NCBI GenBank assembly: GCA_937998305.1 | Contig: CALLDL010000047.1 | Location: 1-54,296 of the forward strand | Reading direction: 5' to 3' | From: an uncultured Desulfobacterales bacterium | GTDB lineage: Bacteria; Desulfobacterota; Desulfobacteria; Desulfobacterales; UBA11574 | Length of the DNA stretch: 54,296 bases | Shown here: positions 35,881 to 44,861 of the stretch, in pieces | How the letters are laid out: each line of letters starts with the position of its first letter | Position numbering within the stretch: position 1 is the stretch's first letter | Notes under the pieces: generated by a model | Seen by the model: only the letters and a program-made list of their open reading frames with translations | Database searches by the model: none | What the model was told of the DNA's origin: nothing | Made by a program: the position numbers and the translations under genes

Positions 35881-38800
35881 TTGAAACCGACAAACAATAA
35901 AATACCACGCCAATTTCCGGTGGCCATCATCGGCATGGGGTGTCTCTTTCCCAAATCGTCCGGGTTAAAAGCATACTGGCGGCTCCTTTTTAACGGTGAA
36001 GATGCCATCACCGACGTGCCGGAAACCCACTGGTCTTGGAAAGATTTTTTCGATGCAGATCCCAAAAAACCGGATCATGTTTACTGCAAGCGCGGCGGAT
36101 TTGCCTCGCCGCTTTCCTTTGATCCTACTGAATTCGGCATCCCGCCGTCTTCCCTTGAAGCCACGGACACCTCTCAGCTTCTCGGTCTGGTTGTGGCTAA
36201 AAAAGCCCTTGAAGATGCCTTCAACAAAAAAGATAACGCGTTCAACCGGAGCAGAACCAGCGTCATTCTGGGCGTCACCGGGACCCAGGAGCTTGTGATC
36301 CCCCTGGGAGCCCGTTTGGGGCATCCCATCTGGCGAAGCGCCCTTGAAGATTCGGGAATCGATCCTCATAAAACCGAAGAAGTCATTCAGAAAATATCCG
36401 ATTCATACGTATCCTGGCAGGAAAGCTCATTTCCCGGACTTTTAGGGAATGTTGTTGCCGGCCGAATCTCCAATCGTCTGGATCTTGGCGGTACGAACTG
36501 TGTGGTAGATGCAGCCTGTGCCAGCTCCATGAGTGCCATCCATCTTGCGGTCATGGAACTTATTTCAGGTCGAAGCGATACTGTAATTACCGGTGGCGTT
36601 GACATGCTCAACGACATTTTCATGCACATGTGTTTTTCCAAAACCATGGTGCTTTCCCCCACAGGAGATGTACGACCGTTTTCACAAGATGCCGATGGGA
36701 CCGTTCTTGGAGAGGGGATCGGGCTGTTTGTTCTCAAACGGCTCGAGGATGCCCAAAAAGACGGAAACCGGATCTACGCGGTCATCAAAGGTGTCGGATC
36801 ATCCAGCGACGGAAAATCCCAGAGCATCTATGCCCCCAGGGCCCAGGGACAGGCCAAAGCACTCAAGATGGCGTATGATGAAGCTGGAATCGATCCCTCT
36901 ACCGTGGAACTCATCGAGGCCCACGGCACCGGCACTAAAGTCGGCGATGAAGTCGAATTTCAGGCTTTAAAGGGTCTTTTCGGCCAACCGGACAACAACC
37001 ACAGAAAGTGTGCGCTCGGCTCCGTGAAATCGATGATCGGACACACCAAGGCAGCGGCTGGTGCCGCAGGCCTGATGAAAGCGGCTCTCGCTGTTTATCA
37101 CAAAGTGCTCCCACCTACCTTGAAGGTCCATGAACCGGACCCCAAACTGAACATCCACAAAAGTCCCTTTTACCTGAACACCCAGTCCCGACCCTGGTTT
37201 TCCAAAAAAGAACATCCGCGCCGGGCAGGCATCAGTGCATTCGGTTTCGGCGGCAGCAATTTTCACGTGGTGATCGAAGAATACAAGAAACAAAAAGAAA
37301 AAATCTCCTGGGACGGATCTAAAGAAATCATTGCGTTCTCCGCCTTGAATCAACATCAGCTCAAACAGGATGTTCAACGCTTTAAGACCTTTGTCGACAA
37401 CGCGCCCTCGCATGAAGACATATCGGCAAAGGCTGCAAAGACGAGAAATGATTTTTCGGCCAAAGATCCATATCGGTTCCTGTTGGTTCTTGAACCATCA
37501 AATGATATCATCAATCTTTTGGACCGCGCCGTCCATGCCCTTGGAGATAACCCTTCACAGGAAGCATGGCAACTTGAAAATATGTTTTACGGTGGCCCTG
37601 AACCATCCGGAAAGATGGCATTTATCTTCCCCGGGCAGGGGAGTCAATATGTCAACATGGGCAGTGACCTGGTCTGCTTTTCCCCGGATGCAATGAACGT
37701 TATAGAGCGTGCTAACAAAACATTCGAAAGCACCGGCTGTTTGACCGACCATATCTATCCTCTTTCGGCTCAAAACGAAAAAGATCGACACCTTCAAGAA
37801 GAAACGTTGAGAAAAACAAATGTTGCCCAACCGGCCATTGGCACCGTCAGCATGGCCATGTTGAAAATCCTTCAACATTTCGGTCTTCAACCCGACGCTG
37901 TCTGCGGTCATAGCTTTGGAGAGCTCTCAGCCCTTTGTGCCGCCGGCTGGATCGATCTGGAGTCATTTCTTTCTCTCGCCATAACCCGAGGCCGTTTGAT
38001 GGCCCAGGCTGGTGGTAACAATGATCAAAGCAACGGGAGCATGATAGCGGTTAAAGCCCCGCTGGACGAACTCGAAAAACTAATCAAAGATACAAAAACC
38101 GATGTTATTCTGGCCAACCGGAACAGTCCCACACAGGGCGTTTTATCCGGGTCGTTGGACGCTCTGGCCAGAGCTGAAGAAAAATGCAGAGAAAAAGGAT
38201 TTAGAACCGTTCGGCTTCCCGTCTCCGCTGCGTTTCACAGCCCTTTGGTTCAACACGCCCAAAAACCTTTCTCCCAGGCCCTTGAAAACATCAGCATCTT
38301 AGCTTCTGATATTCCGGTATTTTCCAATACAACGGGTTCCTCCTATCCTGCTGATCCAGAAAAAGCCAAACAATTACTGGGCGATCATCTGTTGTCACCG
38401 GTGGATTTTGTCAGTGAGATCAATAATTTATTCAATATGGGCGTGCGAACCTTTGTTGAAATTGGGCCCAAATCAGTTCTTACCGGTCTCGTGAAATCTA
38501 TCCTCAAGGGTCAAAATTTTAAGGCTGTCTCTTTAGACAAGTCTTTTGGAAAACAATCGGGAATCACAGATCTTGCCCAAACACTCGCTCTTGTTGCATC
38601 TCTTGGCCATTTCGTGGACCTGAGCGCCTGGGAACCCCAGGATGGAGATGTGACAAAACAGCGGATGAGCATATTGCTCTCCGGCGTCAATTATAGAAAT
38701 CAGAAAGCAGGGGCTCGGGATCAGGGGGCAGGGATCAGAGGTCGGGGATCAGAGGTCAGGGTTCAGAGACCCGCAATAGAAAATCAGAAAACAAAAAACA

Positions 38801-41800
38801 AAAAACCGGTTATAAAAACTGAAAGAACGGAACAGAATACACCATCGGAGCAACCGGTGATCAGGCCGAAACATCTGAAAATTCGCTCCAAAAACATACA
38901 AAACAACCCAAATGCCATGAAAACGAAACACCCACAAAACAATATCACGCTGGATGCACTTCAGGTGTTACAAGACGGTCTGAAATCTATGCAGGCCCTT
39001 CAAAAACAGACCGCCGAAACCCATCAAAAGTTCTTGGAAACCCAAACCCAGGCAACAAAAACTCTTCAGCATATGATGGAAAGTACCCAGCGGCTGGTTG
39101 AAGGATCTTTGGGGATTCATTCGGATAGAACCATATCTCATGAGCAGGTCGAAAGGTTCGAAGAAAAACTTTCGAACACGGAAAAAACCTTAACGACTTT
39201 CAACCAAATGCACAACGATCTGCAAACACCGGTGGAAGAAAGGATGCTCCAAACACATTCGGATGAAGTAGTAAAACCGGATCTCACTAAAGCGCAATCC
39301 AAAGAGGCCGCATTCAATGCACCAAACCCAAAGCCTGCCGCCAAGGACCCAGCATCTCCTGATGAAGATCAAAAAAACATCGCAAATATCCTATTGGACA
39401 CTGTCAGTCAGTTGACCGGCTACCCCGTTGAAATGCTGGCTTTGGACATGGATATCGAGGCCGATCTCGGCATCGACTCCATCAAACGAGTGGAAATCCT
39501 CTCGGCACTTGAAGAAAAAATGCCCGACCTGCCTACCGTATCTCCCGATATCATGGGCACCCTCAAATCGCTGGGACAGATCGTTAGCTACCTTTCGGAC
39601 ACGCCGGATACTGCCACCGTATCTTCTGAAACAAAGGATGTTGAACCGTCCGCTTCCGGACACCGGGAAATAGAGGGCAGCCTGTTGGACACTGTCAGTC
39701 GGCTCACCGGCTATCCTGTTGAAATGCTGGCTTTGGACATGGATATCGAGGCCGATCTCGGCATCGACTCCATCAAACGGGTGGAAATCCTCTCGGCACT
39801 TGAAGAAAAAATGCCCGACTTGCCCACCGTCTCTCCAGATGTCATGGGTACCCTCAAAACACTGGGGCAGATCGTCGAGTACCTTGCCGGAACTTCAGCA
39901 CCCCAAAAACCGGAAATTGATACATTTGTTTCACCGTATGTTTATCATGTGGAACCTGTCCAGGAATCTTTGGAACCCCCATCACAGCAAATCTCTGATT
40001 TTTCTCCAGAATACCTGGCAAGCAACATCGGCAGAAAGGTCGTATCCGCTTCTAAAAAACCGTTCGTTCAAAAGGATTTTTTAGCGCCGCCTCACGGACG
40101 GACTGTATATGTCACGGACGATAATGCCAATCTATCACAGGCCATTGTCGATCAATTCAAATCACAAAACATCTCTGCCGAAACCATACCAAAAGATATG
40201 TTCTTCCAGAGTGTGAACAATGAGCCGCGCGTAACAAATATCGGCGGTCTGATTATTGTGGCGGAACACGAGTCGCAGGATGACAGCCTTTTAAAACACG
40301 CATTTTCTCTGTCAAAGTCTCTCGGTCCGGATCTTCTTGATTCTGCCGAAAAAGGCGGTGCCCTGTTTGCCACCATCACCCGCCTTGACGGCGCTTTTGG
40401 CTTCAAGGGTCTCGGGATAGACCATCCCGTCCAGGGGGGTCTTGCCGGCCTGGCAAAGACCGCTGCCATTGAATGGGAAAATGTCCGTTGCCGGGCTTTT
40501 GACATTTCGCCCCTTTGGCAGGACCACACCAGCATTGCAAAAACCCTTGTGTCTGAACTGTTGTATGCAGATGCTACAGAACCGGTGGAAGTGGGCCTGG
40601 ATTCGGATTCAAGATGGGTTCTGGAGCTTGAATCCCTTCCCTACCACCCCCAAGGGGAAATAGATCTTGATCCAAAAGATGTCGTCATCGTCACCGGCGG
40701 CGCCAGAGGAGTCACCGCTGCTGCCGCATGCGCTTTAGCAGAACACGCAAAACCGACCCTGGTGCTTTTGGGACGGTCTACAACTCCAACGCCGGAACCC
40801 GAATGGCTGTCGGGGATCAAGGACTCGGCGGCGATTAAAAAGGCCATTCTTGACAACGAATTTGACGGCAGTAACCCTACACCGGTTCAGCTGGAAAAGA
40901 TTTATAAAAAGTACATGGCCCATCGGGAAATCGAAACAAATCTCGAAATCATGAAAAACTTCGGCGTTAATGTGCGCTATTATTCGGTGGATGTTCAAGA
41001 TGCCGATACAATAAACGCAATTTTAAATGATGTTCGAAACACCCTTGGCCCCATAAAAGGGATTATCCATGGTGCGGGACTCCTCGCGGATTGCCGGATT
41101 ATCGACAAATCCGTCGAGCAGTTTGAAACGGTTTATAACACTAAAGTTAAAGGCTTAAACGTTCTTCTGGAGGCCACAAAAAAAGACCTCCTCAAATACC
41201 TGGTACTGTTCTCGTCGGTCACAGCCCGGGTGGGGAATAACGGTCAGGCAGATTATGCCATGGCCAATGAAGTGTTAAATAAAATGGCCCAAAAAGAATC
41301 CATCCAACGCCCGGATTGTAGAGTCGTTTCCATCAACTGGGGCCCCTGGAACGGCGGGATGGTCTGTTCGGCGCTCAAAAAAAAGTTTGAAACCAGCGGC
41401 ATCAATCTCATACCCGTGAACGCCGGCGCCATGTGCATGGTCCATGAAATGAAGGGCCACGGCAATTTGCCGGTTGAAGTGGTCATCGGCGCCAATATCC
41501 TTTATGAAAAAGAAAAAGATGTTGCTGAAATTGCAGAATCAGCCTTCGAACCGCCCATTGTGCTGAATAAAAATGAAAACCTCTCTATGACCGTTCAGCG
41601 CGAAATCGATGTGGATCGATATCCGATTCTCGGCGCCCATATTCTGGATGGAAAACCCGTGGTGCCCTTTGCCTTGATCGCCGAATGGCTAGGCCACGGC
41701 GCTCTGCATGAAAACCCTGGACTTTTACTTCACGGCCTGGACGATATGCGCATCTTTCAGGGCATCAAGCTCAACAAAAATAAAAAAAACATCCGTCTCA

Positions 41801-42432
41801 TGGCCGGTAAAACGAGAAAAAAAGGCGCCGCTTTTGAGGTGGATGTCCAAATCAGAGACGGCATTAAGGATAATATCGAGGTGATCCACTCCGGGGCCAC
41901 GGCCATTTTAGCCGATCAACTCGAACCGCCGCCCAGTTTTGACCTATCCGCATATATCGGCACCAACGGATATTCAAAAACCATTCATGAAATCTACGAA
42001 AACATCCTGTTCCACGGGGTTGAACTTCAAGGTATCCAGGAGATTATCGGGTATTCATCCCAATCCATCACCGCACGGATTTCTTCAGCCCCCTCCCCTG
42101 TGAAATGGATGAAGGAACCCTTAAGAAGCCAGTGGATCGCCGACCCTTTGGTCCTTGATTCCGCGTGCCAGATGGCGATACTGTGGTGCTTTGAAGAACG
42201 AGGCATGGTGTCTTTGCCCAGCTACAGTGCCAGCTATCGTCAGTACCGTGATGCTTTCCCCTCGGACGGGGTGACCGCAGTCCTTGAGATCAAAGAAGCC
42301 ACCGATCATAAAATAATAGGGGATTTCACATTTCTTGACAACAATGAGGTAGTGGTGGCCCGGATGACCGGCTATGAGGCGGTCATGGATGCGTCGTTGT
42401 CCAAGGCATTCAAACCCGAACAAGCCGCATAA
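35881..42432 (+). CDS. pfaA: PfaA-like iterative polyketide/fatty acid synthase (KS-AT-ACP-ACP-KR-DH)
   Basis: This 2183-residue protein starts at TTG; an in-frame stop at 35860 prevents a longer form. KS (about 12-455) has Cys213 in VVDAACASS plus EAHGTGTKVGD and SMIGHTKAAAG. AT (about 575-890) has FPGQGSQ and Ser678 in GHSFGE. A low-complexity linker (about 930-1150) includes a heptad-like helical part. Two nearly identical ACPs carry Ser1200 and Ser1297 in LGIDSIKR. KR (about 1440-1830) has VTGGARG. DH (about 1890-2180) has His1920 in HILDGKPVVP and Asp2093 in LVLDSACQM. This order matches PfaA of PUFA and secondary-lipid synthases. No thioesterase, pfaB, pfaC or phosphopantetheinyl transferase is seen here. 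The separate PfaD may supply enoyl reduction. Confidence 0.9.
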   Translation: MKPTNNKIPRQFPVAIIGMGCLFPKSSGLKAYWRLLFNGEDAITDVPETHWSWKDFFDADPKKPDHVYCKRGGFASPLSFDPTEFGIPPSSLEATDTSQLLGLVVAKKALEDAFNKKDNAFNRSRTSVILGVTGTQELVIPLGARLGHPIWRSALEDSGIDPHKTEEVIQKISDSYVSWQESSFPGLLGNVVAGRISNRLDLGGTNCVVDAACASSMSAIHLAVMELISGRSDTVITGGVDMLNDIFMHMCFSKTMVLSPTGDVRPFSQDADGTVLGEGIGLFVLKRLEDAQKDGNRIYAVIKGVGSSSDGKSQSIYAPRAQGQAKALKMAYDEAGIDPSTVELIEAHGTGTKVGDEVEFQALKGLFGQPDNNHRKCALGSVKSMIGHTKAAAGAAGLMKAALAVYHKVLPPTLKVHEPDPKLNIHKSPFYLNTQSRPWFSKKEHPRRAGISAFGFGGSNFHVVIEEYKKQKEKISWDGSKEIIAFSALNQHQLKQDVQRFKTFVDNAPSHEDISAKAAKTRNDFSAKDPYRFLLVLEPSNDIINLLDRAVHALGDNPSQEAWQLENMFYGGPEPSGKMAFIFPGQGSQYVNMGSDLVCFSPDAMNVIERANKTFESTGCLTDHIYPLSAQNEKDRHLQEETLRKTNVAQPAIGTVSMAMLKILQHFGLQPDAVCGHSFGELSALCAAGWIDLESFLSLAITRGRLMAQAGGNNDQSNGSMIAVKAPLDELEKLIKDTKTDVILANRNSPTQGVLSGSLDALARAEEKCREKGFRTVRLPVSAAFHSPLVQHAQKPFSQALENISILASDIPVFSNTTGSSYPADPEKAKQLLGDHLLSPVDFVSEINNLFNMGVRTFVEIGPKSVLTGLVKSILKGQNFKAVSLDKSFGKQSGITDLAQTLALVASLGHFVDLSAWEPQDGDVTKQRMSILLSGVNYRNQKAGARDQGAGIRGRGSEVRVQRPAIENQKTKNKKPVIKTERTEQNTPSEQPVIRPKHLKIRSKNIQNNPNAMKTKHPQNNITLDALQVLQDGLKSMQALQKQTAETHQKFLETQTQATKTLQHMMESTQRLVEGSLGIHSDRTISHEQVERFEEKLSNTEKTLTTFNQMHNDLQTPVEERMLQTHSDEVVKPDLTKAQSKEAAFNAPNPKPAAKDPASPDEDQKNIANILLDTVSQLTGYPVEMLALDMDIEADLGIDSIKRVEILSALEEKMPDLPTVSPDIMGTLKSLGQIVSYLSDTPDTATVSSETKDVEPSASGHREIEGSLLDTVSRLTGYPVEMLALDMDIEADLGIDSIKRVEILSALEEKMPDLPTVSPDVMGTLKTLGQIVEYLAGTSAPQKPEIDTFVSPYVYHVEPVQESLEPPSQQISDFSPEYLASNIGRKVVSASKKPFVQKDFLAPPHGRTVYVTDDNANLSQAIVDQFKSQNISAETIPKDMFFQSVNNEPRVTNIGGLIIVAEHESQDDSLLKHAFSLSKSLGPDLLDSAEKGGALFATITRLDGAFGFKGLGIDHPVQGGLAGLAKTAAIEWENVRCRAFDISPLWQDHTSIAKTLVSELLYADATEPVEVGLDSDSRWVLELESLPYHPQGEIDLDPKDVVIVTGGARGVTAAAACALAEHAKPTLVLLGRSTTPTPEPEWLSGIKDSAAIKKAILDNEFDGSNPTPVQLEKIYKKYMAHREIETNLEIMKNFGVNVRYYSVDVQDADTINAILNDVRNTLGPIKGIIHGAGLLADCRIIDKSVEQFETVYNTKVKGLNVLLEATKKDLLKYLVLFSSVTARVGNNGQADYAMANEVLNKMAQKESIQRPDCRVVSINWGPWNGGMVCSALKKKFETSGINLIPVNAGAMCMVHEMKGHGNLPVEVVIGANILYEKEKDVAEIAESAFEPPIVLNKNENLSMTVQREIDVDRYPILGAHILDGKPVVPFALIAEWLGHGALHENPGLLLHGLDDMRIFQGIKLNKNKKNIRLMAGKTRKKGAAFEVDVQIRDGIKDNIEVIHSGATAILADQLEPPPSFDLSAYIGTNGYSKTIHEIYENILFHGVELQGIQEIIGYSSQSITARISSAPSPVKWMKEPLRSQWIADPLVLDSACQMAILWCFEERGMVSLPSYSASYRQYRDAFPSDGVTAVLEIKEATDHKIIGDFTFLDNNEVVVARMTGYEAVMDASLSKAFKPEQAA
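38710..38772 (+). repeat. Short G-rich repeat array inside the PKS linker
   Basis: GGGATCAGAGGTC occurs twice in immediate succession, bordered by similar GGGATCAGGGGGC and GGGTTCAGAG units. It encodes an Arg/Gly-rich stretch (about residues 943-963). The sequence is unlike the surrounding coding DNA and resembles an intergenic repeat type captured in frame. Confidence 0.6.
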
Positions 42433-42538
42433 ACTTGCATAATAGTTTTCAACAAAATGATTATTTCTTTATAAGTACATTTGCCATTATTTTGCCTTTA
42501 ATTATTTTGCATATTTAGCCGTCATCCCTATTTTAACT

Positions 42539-43906
42539 TTAGGCATTTCTTCTTGAATATGTTTTTTGCCTCGCCCTTGCCATAGCTTTGAGCACATTCA
42601 CGTGAACATCCACATAATCATAAACCCGGGCTTTTTCTTTACCCGGCGCAGGCCGCAAAACACGACCCAGGTACTGCAATACCCGGCCGCTGAATTTGAT
42701 AGGGGTTACCAGAAACAACGGCGACAGATCACTTCGGTCAAAGCCTTCCCCGATCAACTGCCCGGTAGCGATCAACACCCTGACATCTCCCTGATCCAGA
42801 CGATCCAGCACCGCCTGTCGCTCAGTTGCACTGAGATCCCCGATCAAGAGCTCGGCGGAAATCTTATACCGGAATCGTAAAATAGACTGCAATGTCTCAC
42901 AGTGTTTTTTTCGATCTGAAAGCACCAGACAGACCCCTTGGTTATGCTCGACTTCCGCAGCGATATCCGATGCAATGAAGCGGTTCCGCTCGTCGTCCTG
43001 GGTCAGTTCCGATATCATTTTGGAGTATTCGTTCACAGGGTCGTAATAAGGTTTGAATTCCGTCTCCCGAATAATGACTTCGGCAGCTAAAACATCGCCG
43101 CTTTGAACCAGGAGGTCCTGATCGATTTTGTGATGAACGTCTCCCAAATGCCAGAAGATGAGCCTGGACAGATTGTCCCGGCGATATGGTGTCGCCGAAA
43201 GCCCCAGCATATACCTGGAATCGAATTCGGTCACCGCTTCGGTAAATGTTCTGCTGGGGCACCGGTGGCATTCATCTACCACCAGAAAACCGATCTCTTT
43301 TGAAACGTCTTCAGCATATTTGTACAGGGTTTGAACCAGAGCCACGGTTATCGTTTCGCCCATATTGATTTTACCGCCGCCGATAAACCCCACCGTTACC
43401 TTTGGAATACCCAAAAACTGTTCGATGCGCTCCATCCACTGAAAAGCCAGATCCTTGGTGTGGACCACAATCAGGGCCGGCTGATTTCGCCGGGCAATGG
43501 CAAAAAGGGTCATCACGGTTTTTCCGCTGCCGGTGGGAGCGCTCAGGGTTCCGAAGTCTTTTGACATCATTGCATTGACGGCTTTTTGCTGAAACGGCTT
43601 TAACTGCCCCTCAAAATGAAAATCCATTGGCTTGAAGGTCCGGCGCTGATCATCGATGTCGTATTTTACACCTTCCCGTCTGCAAAGCAGCAAGAGCTGC
43701 CGCATGTATCCCCTGGGAATCCACAGACCGCCCCCTCGAACTTTGTCATAAAATTTGAGCATTTTGGGGGTGCCTCGGTTCCACCGACCCATGCGTTGGT
43801 TTTCCATCCATTTGGGGTTGGGAAACGTCAGGGTCTTCATCAGTTTTTGACGAATCTCCGAAGGGATGTTTGAAAGCCGCAGGTTGTTGGTGAGAATGAT
43901 TTTCAA
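42539..43906 (-). CDS. SF2 DEAD/DEAH-like helicase (XPB/ResIII type)
   Basis: This 455-residue protein carries Walker A APTGSGKTV (about 125-133), the DEAH-variant VVDECHRC (about 207-214), motif III LSATPYRRD and the C-terminal helicase motifs LIATGQLIGEGFD and QYLGRVLRPAPGKE. The N-terminal ~100 residues are a short substrate-recognition region. It resembles stand-alone ResIII/XPB-like helicases that unwind DNA using ATP. No nuclease or methylase partner adjoins it, so a housekeeping or repair role is more likely than defence. It converges with the PKS gene and diverges from the MerB-like gene. Confidence 0.88.
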   Translation of the reverse strand: MKIILTNNLRLSNIPSEIRQKLMKTLTFPNPKWMENQRMGRWNRGTPKMLKFYDKVRGGGLWIPRGYMRQLLLLCRREGVKYDIDDQRRTFKPMDFHFEGQLKPFQQKAVNAMMSKDFGTLSAPTGSGKTVMTLFAIARRNQPALIVVHTKDLAFQWMERIEQFLGIPKVTVGFIGGGKINMGETITVALVQTLYKYAEDVSKEIGFLVVDECHRCPSRTFTEAVTEFDSRYMLGLSATPYRRDNLSRLIFWHLGDVHHKIDQDLLVQSGDVLAAEVIIRETEFKPYYDPVNEYSKMISELTQDDERNRFIASDIAAEVEHNQGVCLVLSDRKKHCETLQSILRFRYKISAELLIGDLSATERQAVLDRLDQGDVRVLIATGQLIGEGFDRSDLSPLFLVTPIKFSGRVLQYLGRVLRPAPGKEKARVYDYVDVHVNVLKAMARARQKTYSRRNA

Positions 43907-44085
43907 ATGGGTATTCCTTTTGTTTAGTAATTTTATCTGATATTTAATCTTTTTTAATCTCTTTTCTTATGTTAATCTCCCACTGTGTGTCAATACATGC
44001 AAAATAGCTAAAGCAATGAAATTCTTAAACCAAGTTAAAATATGCCCCAATATGGACAGCAGATAAAAATCTGAAAGGGATTTCT

Positions 44086-44838
44086 ATGAAAAACAAATTA
44101 ATGCTTGGTTTGTGGCGATATATAATAAACATACCCCCATTTTTATGGCAAAAACAGATTGACAAAGGGAAAAAAAGATTTGAACAGGTATATGGTTCTC
44201 TATCCGATGAATATCGGATGATACATCATTTTTCGGTAAGAGAACTCCCATACATCGGCAAGCCTTTATCACCGGAATCCATTGCAAATAGTCTTGGGCT
44301 ATCTGCTGATCGTGTAAAAGACGCTCTGGATCATTTAGAAAAGCGCATGACATTTTTATACCGGAATAAAAATGGGGAAGTCGTGTGGGCATATCCTGTT
44401 ACTGTTGATAAAACGCCACACAAAATTACTTTTAGTACAGGAGAACAATTATATGCCGCCTGAGCGGCAGACGCATTTGCGACACCCTTCGTGCAAGGGA
44501 AATTACGAAATGAATATTTGAAAGTTCAAATTGAAACTAAATGTGCTCACTGCTCCTGTTCGATGCAAATTGAGATTGACAGCGATCTTCGTTACAAAAC
44601 AAATGATGACAGATGCGAACCGGTTGTCTTCGTACCGGATGTTGATTTACTTAATCTCAAAGGTGATAGTATTATTGATTCATTTTGAACGAAGTGCGTT
44701 TTCTTCTGGTCAGAAGAACATGCAAAAGAGTACAGAAAAAAAATACACAGAATTCGTGGCGCATACATGAAAGCAGAGCAAATGATCGAAGTAACCAGGA
44801 TCATACAAAGTGCAATATTCGGTTTTATCCTCACTTAA
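44086..44838 (+). CDS. MerB-like organomercurial lyase with two predicted selenocysteines (TGA at 44461 and 44686)
   Basis: Read through two in-frame TGA codons, the gene encodes 250 residues ending at TAA 44836. The N-terminal ~95 residues are a winged-helix-like domain, as in MerB. The C-terminal part aligns with MerB around its active site: LYAA-Sec126-AAD129 corresponds to LYAWCALD (Cys96, Asp99), KCAH to SHCA (Cys117), and DSF-Sec201-TKCVFFWS to QSFCCHVHFFAS (Cys159). Thus both TGAs replace the catalytic cysteines and the catalytic Asp is kept. Each TGA is followed by a hairpin placed like a bacterial SECIS. MerB protonolyses carbon-mercury bonds; the true substrate here is unknown. Start ATG follows GAAAGGGATT. 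Without recoding it would appear as two truncated ORFs. No merA, merR or merT is nearby. Confidence 0.85.
44464..44499 (+). promoter_or_regulatory. Candidate bacterial SECIS element 1
   Basis: Immediately after TGA 44461-44463, the mRNA can form CCCTT-CGTGC-AAGGG at 44485-44499. The 5-nt loop begins 27 nt after the TGA and has G as its second base. Distance, loop size and loop G fit the general rules for bacterial SECIS hairpins. The stem is short (5 bp), so support is moderate. Confidence 0.6.
44701..44718 (+). promoter_or_regulatory. Candidate bacterial SECIS element 2
   Basis: After TGA 44686-44688, TTCTTCTGGTCAGAAGAA forms a 7-bp stem with a GGTC loop starting 20 nt after the TGA. The E. 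coli fdhF SECIS also presents a GGUC-containing loop about 19-22 nt after its UGA, so position and loop sequence agree well. Confidence 0.75.
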
Positions 44839-44861
44839 AAAAGGATTAATGCAGGTTGAAG

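Noticed and set aside
35881-42432. Complete PUFA synthase locus
   Set aside because: Only a PfaA-like protein is present here; PfaB, PfaC and a phosphopantetheinyl transferase are not seen in the window.
42539-43906. Restriction or phage-defence helicase
   Set aside because: No nuclease, methylase or other defence gene adjoins it, so the helicase motifs alone do not support a defence call.
44086-44688. Two truncated genes or a pseudogene (frames 44086-44463 and 44491-44688)
   Set aside because: Both TGAs fall at MerB catalytic cysteines, the frame is unchanged through all three segments, and SECIS-like hairpins follow. Recoding explains the data better than decay.
44531-44770. Alternative + strand ORF overlapping the MerB-like gene
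   Set aside because: It is out of frame with the MerB-like alignment and shows no family resemblance.
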